From positions 2,041,001 through 2,105,000 of the forward strand of contig NZ_CP132230.1 of assembly GCF_030732225.1 (NCBI RefSeq): 64,000 nt of DNA. The letters are read 5' to 3'. Position numbers and translations under genes: made by a program. Positions 17,592-25,528 of the stretch are shown here, one piece after another; within the stretch, counting starts at the first letter, position 1, and the number at the start of each line of letters is the position of its first letter. The DNA is from Streptococcus iniae. GTDB taxonomy: Bacteria; Bacillota; Bacilli; Lactobacillales; Streptococcaceae. The notes beneath the pieces were generated by a model, which saw only the letters and a program-made list of their open reading frames with translations, made no database searches and was not told the DNA's origin.

Positions 17592-18983
17592 TTATATGCT
17601 AATAGATGATTTTTGTGAACGTTTCCATACCATTAATACCAAAGGTAAAATCACATAACCAATAACCATAGCTACAATAGCAAAGGTATTAGGCACTACT
17701 TGGCCATTGTCAAGTGTGAGGGTAAATTGTTGTGCCCAGCTAAATTTATAAAGCAATACCACTGTTAAAACTAAAGCAATGCTTGGAATAACAACATCTA
17801 CAAAAACATTTTTTCTAACATTTTGAAGAGCTTCCCCTTTTTCTTTACCAAAGTAGAAAGTCATCACCGCAAGTGGGACAATGATAAATTGAATAAAGCG
17901 TGAAATAGAACTTAAAACAATAATGCTTGTCATGTTAAAACGAAATGCCATTGGTAACAAAATAGCAATGCCAATTGTGGTAAAGAATGCAACCATCGGA
18001 AAGCCTTTATCTGTACGTTTAGCAAAATATTCTGGAATTTGTCCTTGTAAAGCCATAGCTTCTAGAACACGTGGCGTGTGGAATGATGCTGCTACATTAA
18101 TACCAAACATCGAAATCAATGCCCCTAGGATAATTAGGTTACTGATGATTGGATTGGTAAAGACGTCAGCTAAGGCAACCACTTGACTAGAAGCAACAAT
18201 AGCCCCTGGATTAATCATCATGGCAATTCCAACAATACCAATATAAATGGCTGCGATAATGGCAATGGCTAGTGGAATAGCACGAGGGAGATTTTTCTCA
18301 GGCTCTTCCATATCTTCTGAACCACTCGCAACACTTTCAAAGCCTGTAAAGGCATAAAAGGCTGCAATAACTGCCATTACCCAAGCAGACATGTCAAGAT
18401 TAGAACCAACAGGATTTCCCATAGCATCTTTCAAGGTATGGATGGTTGAAAACTGGTTAACATGCCCAAAGATAACAATCCCACAACCAACAACAATGGT
18501 CATAATCAAAGCACCAAGTTTCCCTAATGTGGATAAGTTATTGATCAGTTCAAAGAGACGCGTTCCCATCAAGTTAATCACCAGAAGAATCCCCATCAAA
18601 CACATAAAACCAATGGTAATGTTTGATATTTTTGTACTATCCAAGTGCATAATGTTCAAGACGGTTTTCACAACACCTGTTCCCATAACACCCCAGGCAA
18701 TACTAGCTGCAATGTAGCGTGTGATCCCAACATAGAATCCAAGGTTATCACCAAAAGCGGCTTTAGTATAAGCGTAAGCTGCCCCACCCTTAGAGACGTA
18801 TTTGGCTGCTGCTGCAAACGTAATGGCCAAGACTGCCGCAAAAATCGCCGCAAAAGCATAGACAAGCAGTGCTTTATCACCTGACATGGCAACCACCGAC
18901 CCCGGAGATAAGAAAATTCCTGTTCCGATAATGGAATTAATGGTCAGCAAAACAATAGAATAAAAACCTAATTTCTTTTTCAT
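17592..18983 (-). CDS. APC-superfamily amino acid permease
   Basis: A 463-residue transporter with about 12 hydrophobic segments. The N-terminus (LLTINSIIGTGIFLSPG) is the APC substrate-binding first helix, and GFESVASGSEDMEEPEKNLPRAI near 215 is the helix 6 region and following loop of the family. It imports an amino acid or amine, probably with protons. Operon context (gamma-glutamyl hydrolase-like protein, RidA, sulfur-amino-acid lyase) suggests a sulfur-containing or glutamyl amino acid, but this is inference. Confidence 0.88.
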   Translation of the reverse strand: MKKKLGFYSIVLLTINSIIGTGIFLSPGSVVAMSGDKALLVYAFAAIFAAVLAITFAAAAKYVSKGGAAYAYTKAAFGDNLGFYVGITRYIAASIAWGVMGTGVVKTVLNIMHLDSTKISNITIGFMCLMGILLVINLMGTRLFELINNLSTLGKLGALIMTIVVGCGIVIFGHVNQFSTIHTLKDAMGNPVGSNLDMSAWVMAVIAAFYAFTGFESVASGSEDMEEPEKNLPRAIPLAIAIIAAIYIGIVGIAMMINPGAIVASSQVVALADVFTNPIISNLIILGALISMFGINVAASFHTPRVLEAMALQGQIPEYFAKRTDKGFPMVAFFTTIGIAILLPMAFRFNMTSIIVLSSISRFIQFIIVPLAVMTFYFGKEKGEALQNVRKNVFVDVVIPSIALVLTVVLLYKFSWAQQFTLTLDNGQVVPNTFAIVAMVIGYVILPLVLMVWKRSQKSSISI

Positions 18984-18998
18984 GAGCTACTCCCTCTT

Positions 18999-19778
18999 TT
19001 AACTTACTTTTTCCGTTTGATGATGGCAATCAGTATTTTGTTTCCTTTTGGCTTGTGCAATTAATGCTTTAAACAATTGGTTCATTTCTGGCATGCTCTT
19101 ATGTAGCATTTCGGGATGCCACTGGACACCAACCATAAAAGGATAAGAATGATGTTCAAGCGCTTCGACAACGCCATCCATAGCTCGCGCTGCCACAGTA
19201 AATGCTTCTGGCACATCTTTTACAATTTGGTGGTGGAAAGAATTCACCATCAGCTTGTCTTTTTTGAAAATACTATGAAGTAAGGTGCCTGCTTCTAACT
19301 CCACAGAATGGGTCGCTAAATCCGGCTGATGTTCCTGCCAATGTTTTAACAAGGGTTTATTGGTGTAGGATAAATCCTGCCATAAGGTCCCACCATGATA
19401 GACTGTAATGATTTGGTAGCCACGACAAATACCAAGTATCGGAATCTTTTTCTTTTTAGCCCTTTCAATCAAAGCAAAATCAAATTGATCGCGTGCTGGG
19501 AAGGTATCACCAAGTTTCTGACTTGGCTCTTCACCATAATTTAAAGGGGACACATCATGACCACCTGACAAGACCAGCCCATCAATAGTATCCAAGTAAC
19601 CATCCAAAACCTGTTCATCACTTGAAATAGGCAGAATCATCGGAATACCACCATTTAACGAAATGGACGAGACATAGTCTTCATTGACGTAAGACCTGTG
19701 ATAACCTGGAAACATCCCACCAGAATCAACAATAACGCTGGCAGAAATTCCTATAATGGGAATTTTAATATCACTCAT
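18999..19778 (-). CDS. Class I glutamine amidotransferase-like gamma-glutamyl hydrolase (PuuD-like)
   Basis: A 259-residue peptidase C26 family protein. The nucleophile is C118 in ILGICRGYQI and the catalytic His-x-Glu is in VQWHPEM near 220. PuuD hydrolyses gamma-glutamyl-GABA; relatives act on other gamma-glutamyl amides. AAGGAG precedes the ATG. It is the first gene of the four-gene operon ending at 16036, so the operon may release and degrade an amino acid from gamma-glutamyl conjugates. There is no polyamine pathway in sight, so a classical puu role is doubtful. Confidence 0.82.
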   Translation of the reverse strand: MSDIKIPIIGISASVIVDSGGMFPGYHRSYVNEDYVSSISLNGGIPMILPISSDEQVLDGYLDTIDGLVLSGGHDVSPLNYGEEPSQKLGDTFPARDQFDFALIERAKKKKIPILGICRGYQIITVYHGGTLWQDLSYTNKPLLKHWQEHQPDLATHSVELEAGTLLHSIFKKDKLMVNSFHHQIVKDVPEAFTVAARAMDGVVEALEHHSYPFMVGVQWHPEMLHKSMPEMNQLFKALIAQAKRKQNTDCHHQTEKVS

Positions 19779-19810
19779 AGCGAGCTCCTTTTATAGAATA
19801 TTATTTTATT

Positions 19811-19824
19811 TATAAAATTTTATA
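19811..19824. promoter_or_regulatory. Palindromic operator candidate, downstream copy
   Basis: A perfect 14-bp palindrome TATAAAATTTTATA just downstream of the -10 box of the gamma-glutamyl hydrolase promoter (transcription-start region). An identical copy lies 64 bp away at 19875-19888, upstream of the -35. Confidence 0.5.
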
Positions 19825-19829
19825 AGCTT

Positions 19830-19857
19830 ATTATACACTTTTTGGAAGGGTTTGCAA
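19830..19857 (-). promoter_or_regulatory. Promoter of the gamma-glutamyl hydrolase/permease operon
   Basis: On the minus strand TTGCAA (19852-19857), a 16-base spacer, then TATAAT (19830-19835). The first start codon is 52 bases further on. Confidence 0.75.
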
Positions 19858-19874
19858 TAGTTTTTTATATTTTT

Positions 19875-19888
19875 TATAAAATTTTATA
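19875..19888. promoter_or_regulatory. Palindromic operator candidate, upstream copy
   Basis: The second exact copy of TATAAAATTTTATA, about 18 bases upstream of the -35 box. Two identical palindromes on either side of the promoter would suit a looping or cooperative repressor. The region is very AT-rich, which raises the chance of coincidence, but exact 14-bp duplication is notable. Confidence 0.5.
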
Positions 19889-19908
19889 TAAATGTGCTTG
19901 CTAAAGCC

Positions 19909-19943
19909 AAAAAAATCCCACCTTCCAAAAGGAAGATAGGATT
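19909..19943 (-). terminator. Terminator of the surface-protein gene
   Basis: Minus-strand AATCCTATCTTCC, TTTT loop, GGAAGGTGGGATT followed by a run of T residues; stem imperfect in the middle. Confidence 0.82.
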
Positions 19944-19990
19944 CTTATTTATAGTCTTAAATTGGAAAATAGTGTCCGGCTAGGTAAATA

Positions 19991-21079
19991 TTAGTTTTCT
20001 TTACGTTTTCTGTCTACTGCCATCAAGCTTGCGCCTGCAACGATAGCCATAGCTGATGCTGTAAAGAATGGGTTATAGGAATCACCAGTTGATGGAAGTT
20101 GGTTTTTAACTTCTTTCTTAGCTTCTGGAGTTGCCATTGCTTTTTTAGCTTCTGCAACAGCTGGTTTAGAAGTAGCAGGTGCTTTTTCATCTTTCTTAGG
20201 AGCAGCTGGTTTTTCGTCAGCTTTAGGTGCTTCTTCTTTTGGTGCTTCTGGAGCAACTTCTGGTGTTTCAGGGGTTACTTCTGGTGTTACCTCTGGTGTT
20301 TCAGGCGTCACTTCTGGTGCCATTTCAGGAAGTTTTTCTGATTTCAAGAATTCAGTCAAACCTTCTGTAGCAGCAATCTTCAAGTTTTCTTCAAGTGTAG
20401 GCACAGTTGAAGCCATGAAGTCTTTAATCCCTTGAACAGATTTAGCAGACTCTACAATTTTCTTGATAAGACGGTTAGCGCCTAAACGATCAAGAGTAGC
20501 TAAAGCTTCTTTACGAACAGTTTCAAGCTCTTCATTAACAGGAGCTTCACCTGGTTTTTCGTCCTTAAGGAAGTCCGTTAAACCTTCTGTTGCTTCTGCA
20601 ATAATATTTTTACGTTCTTTGTCAACTTTAATATCTTCAAGTTCTTTTTCAGTTTGCTTCTTAACTGCCTCAATTTCTTCAATTGATTTTGCAACTTCAA
20701 CTCTAGCAATTGCTGTATAAAGACTTGCCTCATTTTCTGGAACATTTTTATCAAGTAGTTTAGTAAACTCTTCTTTTGCTTTTTCTTTTGCAACATTTAA
20801 TGCAGCTAATACTTCTTTTTCTTTTGAGTCACTTAAAAGCTTCGCTCTCATTTCTAAACGAGTTGCTTTGTTTTCATTTTTACGAGCTGCTGCTGCTGCT
20901 TCTTGCATTTTTGCTTCTTCAAGCAAGCGCGTTCTCATTTCTGCACGGTCTTCTTTGGTTTCTGTAACTACATCATCCGCTGATACGCTTGCGCTTCCGA
21001 TGATAAAGGCAGCTGATACTGATGCCAGTCCGTAAGCTGATTTACGCAAGAAATATTTCATTTTTTTTTCTTTTTCCAT
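19991..21079 (-). CDS. LPXTG cell-wall-anchored surface protein with GA-like helical modules
   Basis: A 362-residue sortase substrate. A signal peptide with the FLRKSAYGLASVSAAFI motif (about 1-35) targets septal secretion; LPSTG is at 328-332, followed by a hydrophobic segment and a KRK tail. Residues 187-229 (ATLDRLGAN ... IKKIVESAKSVQGIKDF) align by eye with the three-helix GA module that binds serum albumin in streptococcal protein G, MAG and ZAG. Residues about 93-146 look like a divergent second module. Each is followed by an ATEGLT(D/E)FLK segment. Residues 253-305 are a Pro-rich wall-spanning stretch with E-V-T-P-E repeats. It lies directly downstream of nusG with its own consensus promoter. 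Ligand binding is inferred, not shown. Confidence 0.85.
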   Translation of the reverse strand: MEKEKKMKYFLRKSAYGLASVSAAFIIGSASVSADDVVTETKEDRAEMRTRLLEEAKMQEAAAAARKNENKATRLEMRAKLLSDSKEKEVLAALNVAKEKAKEEFTKLLDKNVPENEASLYTAIARVEVAKSIEEIEAVKKQTEKELEDIKVDKERKNIIAEATEGLTDFLKDEKPGEAPVNEELETVRKEALATLDRLGANRLIKKIVESAKSVQGIKDFMASTVPTLEENLKIAATEGLTEFLKSEKLPEMAPEVTPETPEVTPEVTPETPEVAPEAPKEEAPKADEKPAAPKKDEKAPATSKPAVAEAKKAMATPEAKKEVKNQLPSTGDSYNPFFTASAMAIVAGASLMAVDRKRKEN

Positions 21080-21149
21080 GTTTAACCTCTTATTTTCTTA
21101 TTAAAATTAACACCATTTTTTAATTATCTAAAACGATAACCTTAATTAC

Positions 21150-21178
21150 ATTATAGTTATATTTTATCTTTAAGTCAA
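21150..21178 (-). promoter_or_regulatory. Promoter of the surface-protein gene
   Basis: Minus strand TTGACT (21173-21178), 17-base spacer, TATAAT (21150-21155). The leader is about 65 bases. Close to consensus, so expression should be strong unless repressed. Confidence 0.8.
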
Positions 21179-21253
21179 TATGTGCTAATGTTATTATTTT
21201 ATTTTCATTATATTGCAGTTCTATTTCAAATAATTATTAAAAAGACAGACAAA

Positions 21254-21288
21254 AAGCCACTAAACTCAAGGAATGAGCTCAGTGGCTT
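21254..21288 (-). terminator. nusG terminator
   Basis: Minus-strand AAGCCACTGAGCTCA and TTGAGTTTAGTGGCTT form a long hairpin followed by TTT. The transcript of the surface gene therefore starts separately. Confidence 0.85.
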
Positions 21289-21317
21289 AGTTTTCTTATA
21301 TTAAAAATGAGAAAGTT

Positions 21318-21860
21318 TTATGAGAGTTCTGCGATTTGGTAAAGTTCTACTTCTGCCACTGTTTCTGAACCAAACATGTTAAGCATTAATTTAACTTTAT
21401 TATTTTCAATTTCGACAACGCGTCCCTCTTGACCCATAAAGGCACCGTCAATAATTTGAACAAGGTCACCTTCTTTAATATTAGTGTCAAAGACATCAAT
21501 GGTTTGCCCCATTGATAACAAGATGGCACGAATTTCCTCTTCAAGTAATGGTGTTGGTTTTGAACGGTTTCCGTGAGAACCAACAAATCCTGTAACGTTT
21601 GGGGTGTTACGCACCACAAACCAAGCTTCATCAGTCATTACCATTTCAACCAAGACATAACCTGGGAAGCGGTTTTCTTCAATTTCTTTGCTTTGGCCGT
21701 TTTTTTCAACATTTACGGTTTGCGTTGGAATTTCAACACGCAAAATATTGTCTAGCATATCGTAGGTTTGTGCACGAAGCAAGAGGTTTTCTTTTACTTT
21801 ATTTTCATATCCTGAGTAAGTTTGTAAAACAAACCACCCTTTATCAAAAGAATCTAACAT
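21318..21860 (-). CDS. nusG: Transcription termination/antitermination factor NusG
   Basis: A 180-residue NusG: the NGN domain (KGWFVLQTYSGYENKVKENL ... VRNTPNVTGFVGS) followed by a KOW domain (GDLVQIIDGAFMGQEGRVVEI). It binds RNA polymerase and modulates pausing and termination. The open frame extends 43 codons upstream, but the ATG at 21860 has AAAGGAA and gives the standard N-terminus; the extension contains the promoter. Normally read from the secE transcript; here it also has its own consensus promoter after a hairpin terminator. Confidence 0.97.
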   Translation of the reverse strand: MLDSFDKGWFVLQTYSGYENKVKENLLLRAQTYDMLDNILRVEIPTQTVNVEKNGQSKEIEENRFPGYVLVEMVMTDEAWFVVRNTPNVTGFVGSHGNRSKPTPLLEEEIRAILLSMGQTIDVFDTNIKEGDLVQIIDGAFMGQEGRVVEIENNKVKLMLNMFGSETVAEVELYQIAELS

Positions 21861-21920
21861 TATATTTCCTTTCATCAGAAAAAAGCCTCTAGCGGCCTTT
21901 AGTATCTTTTCGTCACTTTC

Positions 21921-21949
21921 ATTATAATAGAAGAAGACTTCTCTGTCAA
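21921..21949 (-). promoter_or_regulatory. nusG promoter
   Basis: Minus strand TTGACA (21944-21949), 17-base spacer, TATAAT (21921-21926): a perfect sigma-A promoter between secE and nusG. Confidence 0.82.
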
Positions 21950-21974
21950 CGAATTCCCTCTTTCTGACACCATA

Positions 21975-22004
21975 AAAAGGCCAAGTCATTACACTTAGCC
22001 TTTT
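21975..22004 (-). terminator. Terminator between secE and nusG
   Basis: Minus-strand AAAAGGCTAAGT / ACTTGGCCTTTT, 6-base loop, then T. One mismatch in a 12-bp stem. Confidence 0.75.
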
Positions 22005-22014
22005 AGTATTTGTC

Positions 22015-22191
22015 TTAAAAATGATTAATTAAACTTAAAATTCCTTTTGACAAGACTTGGTCAAAGATATAGATAATGATCGTAAAGAAAGCCGTATACT
22101 CAAGTACAGAGATAAAATCTTTCCATCGTTGTTTTCTATTTGGCCAAGTTGTATCTTTTAAAACTTTAAAAATACCACCAATAAATCCCAT
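22015..22191 (-). CDS. secE: Preprotein translocase subunit SecE
   Basis: A 58-residue single-span protein beginning MGFIGGIFKVLKDTTWPNRKQ. The TTWP motif and following amphipathic helix are diagnostic, and one transmembrane helix (YTAFFTIIIYIFDQVL) follows. It clamps SecY in the Sec translocon. GGAGAG precedes the ATG, 11 bases after rpmG stops. Conserved rpmG-secE-nusG order confirms the call. Confidence 0.95.
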   Translation of the reverse strand: MGFIGGIFKVLKDTTWPNRKQRWKDFISVLEYTAFFTIIIYIFDQVLSKGILSLINHF

Positions 22192-22202
22192 CAATCTCTC
22201 CT

Positions 22203-22355
22203 CTAACGTGTCTCTTTATGTAAGGTATATTTCTTACAGTGTTTACAAAACTTATTTACTTCTAGTCGTGTTGGTTTTGGCGTGCTACTTACTGAAATAG
22301 AGTAGTTTCGGCTGCCACAATCCACACACGCTAGGCTTGCTTTTTTCTGTGCCAT
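22203..22355 (-). CDS. rpmG: 50S ribosomal protein L33
   Basis: A 50-residue L33 starting [19 protein letters not shown]. It is the zinc-binding form, with two cysteine pairs (CVDC and CKHC). GGAGG precedes the start. It is followed immediately by secE, the usual arrangement in streptococci. Confidence 0.95.
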   Translation of the reverse strand: MAQKKASLACVDCGSRNYSISVSSTPKPTRLEVNKFCKHCKKYTLHKETR

Positions 22356-22403
22356 AACGCCTCCGTAGAGAATATTCTAACATGATTTGAACATTTGCGC
22401 AAG

Positions 22404-24722
22404 CTATCTGATATAGTCTACTATTCCTTGCCAGAGTTTTTGCGCTTTCTCTCTTAGGCCTGACTTATCAACGGCGTCTGAGATAGACTTAGAAGCTTCC
22501 TCGGCCGATTTTCGCAAACCGTCGATAATGTTCTGAGAATCTCTGGCTGTGTCAGTTGATGTCTCGTTAACGCCATAAACAGCTGAAATCCCATTAACTG
22601 CGTAAGCATTATCCACCTTAAAGGAAGTCCCTTTGGTGTAAGGCAAAATATAGGAGGCTTGACTGCTAAAAATGGCTGACGCTGTTCCAGCACTTGATCC
22701 TGTCAGGTAATGATTTTCATCAGTTTTATTAAAGCCAATCCACTGGCTAATGACCACGTCTGGCGTGTAACCAATAACCCATTGATCTCCTGATAAATCA
22801 GGGTTAAAATCCGTTTCTGTTGTCCCTGTTTTACCAGCCAAGGTGTAACCATAAACATTGGCATTAACTGCTGAACCATTAGAGAAAGTCCCAAGCATCA
22901 TGCTGGTCATCTTATCAGCAACAGACTGGCTGATTACCCGTTTGGATTGGTCTGAGTGAGCCTTGACCACCTTACCACTTGCTGTTTCAATTTTGGTGAT
23001 AAAATGAGCTGTATGCATCACTCCATTATTAGCAAAGGCTGAATAGGCCTGTGCCATCTCAAGCGGATTTGTCGTTACACTACCGCCAAGGGCTATACCA
23101 AGCTCTTTATTTGCAGCATCCATATTAAGACCAAAGCTCTTTCCATAGCTAACTGCCTTACCAATACCTAACTCCTTAACCGTTGCGACAGCAGGAATAT
23201 TATAGGAATTGGCTAAGGCTTGATACATAGGAACGTCTTCTGATTCGTAGCCCCCATAGTTGTGAGGTTGGTAGCCCCCAAAATCTTGGAAAGTGTTTGG
23301 TAAGAGTTTATCAATAGACCAACCCGAAGCAACAGCCGGAGCATATACAATCAAAGGCTTAATCGTTGAGGCGGGACTTCGTTTAGACTGAGTCGCGTAG
23401 TTGAAACTTCTAAAGGTTACATTTTCAGTACTATTTACCCGGCCAACTAAGCCTCGAACCCCTCCAGTCTTAGGATCAAGAGCAACACTAGCGCCCTGAG
23501 CACTGGTACCATCAACTTCTGAAACTGGAAACAGACTTGGTGTGTTGAAGGTCGTCTGCATACCTGTTTGATAATTCTGGTCTAATTCAGTGTAAATCTT
23601 GTAGCCATTATTAACAATATCCTTTTCAGAGATGCCATAACTTGAGATTGCCTCATTAATAACAGCATCAAAATAAGAAGGGTATTTATAATCGTTGGAT
23701 TTGCCCTTGTAGGTATCGGCTAATCGGTTGCCCATTCCAACCGTCTTGGCCTGATTGGCTTGATTCTGAGTGATTTTACCAGTCTCAAGCATAACAGATA
23801 AGACTGTATCTCTTCTGTTTGTCGCATTTTCAATAGAATATAGGGGATTATAAATCTCAGGCCCTTTTAGCATACCAGCAAGCGTTGCTGCTTCATCAAG
23901 CGTGAGATTAGCTGCGCTTGTCCCAAAATATTTCTGACTGGCGTCTTCAACGCCCCAAACCCCATTACCAAAGTAAGAATTATTAAGGTACATGGCCAAA
24001 ATTTCTTTCTTGCTGTATTTTTTGGTTAATTCCAAGGCTAGAAAGAACTCACGCGCCTTACGCTTAATGGTCTGGTCTTGCGACAGATAAGCATTCTTGG
24101 CTAATTGCTGTGTAATGGTAGAACCACCACCAAAACGGCCACCTGTTAAGACAGCTAAGATGAAACGTTTGAGATTTATCCCTTTATTTTCATAGAAACT
24201 TCTATCTTCAGTTGCAATAACAGCATTTTCCAAGTCATCAGAAATAGCATCCAACTCAACATAGGTCCCTTTTTGGCCAGACAAACTTCCAGCATATGCT
24301 GCTTTTTTGTCGTAAATCACGGTAGTTGCCTTCAAAGCATTTTGCAGGTCAGAAACCTTAGCAGTTTTAGATAGGTAAAAGAGATAAGACCCTACCATTA
24401 AGACAAAACATCCAATTAAAATGAAAAGGATTTTACCAATATGGTAACGCCGCCAAAATCGTCTGATGGGATGCTGTGGTGACGGCAGAAAAGAAGCCAA
24501 CTTCCTTAACCATTTGGGCTTCTTGCTTTTATCATCATAAAGGGCAGACTGACTCCGTTGAAAAGACGACTGACCAGATGAAGAAGGCCCATCACTGAAA
24601 CCTTCTCCCTTGTCCTGATCTTGTTGACTTTGCAGTTTTTCCAGTTCTGCTTTTTTTTGAGCTTGTTTTTCCCTATATTGCTTTGGGAAAAACTTTTTTT
24701 GCAATAATTCTAAAAATGTCAT
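22404..24722 (-). CDS. pbp2a: Class A penicillin-binding protein 2a
   Basis: A 772-residue bifunctional peptidoglycan synthase. A charged cytoplasmic N-terminus (about 1-95) precedes one transmembrane helix (about 96-118). The glycosyltransferase domain (ATEDRSFYENKGIN with its catalytic Glu, then GGSTITQQLAKNAYLS) is followed by the transpeptidase domain with SPASTIKP, SYN and KTGT motifs. It polymerises and crosslinks cell wall. The ribosome site is weak. Location next to rpmG-secE-nusG is typical of streptococcal pbp2a. Confidence 0.95.
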   Translation of the reverse strand: MTFLELLQKKFFPKQYREKQAQKKAELEKLQSQQDQDKGEGFSDGPSSSGQSSFQRSQSALYDDKSKKPKWLRKLASFLPSPQHPIRRFWRRYHIGKILFILIGCFVLMVGSYLFYLSKTAKVSDLQNALKATTVIYDKKAAYAGSLSGQKGTYVELDAISDDLENAVIATEDRSFYENKGINLKRFILAVLTGGRFGGGSTITQQLAKNAYLSQDQTIKRKAREFFLALELTKKYSKKEILAMYLNNSYFGNGVWGVEDASQKYFGTSAANLTLDEAATLAGMLKGPEIYNPLYSIENATNRRDTVLSVMLETGKITQNQANQAKTVGMGNRLADTYKGKSNDYKYPSYFDAVINEAISSYGISEKDIVNNGYKIYTELDQNYQTGMQTTFNTPSLFPVSEVDGTSAQGASVALDPKTGGVRGLVGRVNSTENVTFRSFNYATQSKRSPASTIKPLIVYAPAVASGWSIDKLLPNTFQDFGGYQPHNYGGYESEDVPMYQALANSYNIPAVATVKELGIGKAVSYGKSFGLNMDAANKELGIALGGSVTTNPLEMAQAYSAFANNGVMHTAHFITKIETASGKVVKAHSDQSKRVISQSVADKMTSMMLGTFSNGSAVNANVYGYTLAGKTGTTETDFNPDLSGDQWVIGYTPDVVISQWIGFNKTDENHYLTGSSAGTASAIFSSQASYILPYTKGTSFKVDNAYAVNGISAVYGVNETSTDTARDSQNIIDGLRKSAEEASKSISDAVDKSGLREKAQKLWQGIVDYIR

Positions 24723-24755
24723 AGGGATAGGATACCACTATGGGAAAACCTTAGC

Positions 24756-25136
24756 CTAGTCAAAGGTAACGGCCTTAGAATAAGCAATCGCATCCACTTG
24801 AAACAGTAGACCTTCTGCTCCGCCTTGATGTGCAAATTCCGTTTGAATGGATTTGCGGGCAGGGTATTTCCCATTAAATCTTTCTTTTATAACTTTTTCC
24901 AGTGTTGGAATATTCCACACATCTCTAAATAAACAATCCATTTTAACAACTGCATCTAAAGTGAGACCAACCAAGCCTAGTCGTCTTTCCATCTCATCAA
25001 ATGCAGCGTTGATTTGTTCTTCAATTGGCTGACCAATTGCTCCGGCACAATAATTTAAAAAGAAGTAATCACCAGCTTCAACAAGACCTGTGTGTGCCCA
25101 TTCTTCATTAACGTCATAACGCCTAATACTTTTCAT
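24756..25136 (-). CDS. RidA-family protein (divergent paralogue)
   Basis: A 126-residue RidA/YjgF-fold protein. The fold signature is present (AVVKMDCLFRDVWNIPTLEKV, then PARKSIQTEFAHQGGAEGLLFQVDAIAY), but the usual PxRxAxxV Arg context is altered to PARKSIQTEF, and the N-terminus differs, so its substrate may not be 2-aminoacrylate. AGAGGGAAG precedes the start. It sits just upstream of pbp2a in the same direction and may be co-transcribed. Confidence 0.78.
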   Translation of the reverse strand: MKSIRRYDVNEEWAHTGLVEAGDYFFLNYCAGAIGQPIEEQINAAFDEMERRLGLVGLTLDAVVKMDCLFRDVWNIPTLEKVIKERFNGKYPARKSIQTEFAHQGGAEGLLFQVDAIAYSKAVTFD

Positions 25137-25336
25137 TTATCTTCCCTCTAAATCTCTAAACTTGTCAACATATTATAACAATTTTTTAGGCAAAGCCCTA
25201 CTAAAAAACATTTTCTAACACCATCTCATAACTGTTCAGAAAACAGCTCTATACCAAGCACAGCCATTTCCTCTGAAAAATGATATAATAATTGTATTAC
25301 AAAAAGAAGATATTTCTTTAGAAAGTAGATGACAAT

Positions 25337-25528
25337 ATGAATAAATTTAACGCCTTTAAAGAAACCTTATCTGTCGAAAGCCTTAAAGCTATCTATGATG
25401 AAACTCGTCTCGAAGTGGCTAGCGATGAAAAAGAAGGTACTGAAGCTTTCTCAGCAACGCTTGCAACTCAGATGGCACTTAACCTTATTGAAAGATACCA
25501 CGATTGGCTCAATGAAGATCAAAAATAA
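25337..25528 (+). CDS. Small conserved hypothetical protein
   Basis: A 63-residue acidic, helical protein (MNKFNAFKETLSVESLKAIYDETRLEV...). No signal or membrane segment. It overlaps the start of the pseudouridine synthase by 17 bases, so the two are probably translationally coupled. A TATAAT lies about 50 bases upstream (25284-25289) with a poor -35. I recognise no family. Confidence 0.65.
   Translation: MNKFNAFKETLSVESLKAIYDETRLEVASDEKEGTEAFSATLATQMALNLIERYHDWLNEDQK

Noticed and set aside
21861..21989. Longer nusG start at 21989
   Set aside because: The 43-codon extension runs through a consensus promoter and has no ribosome site; the ATG at 21860 has both a ribosome site and the family N-terminus.
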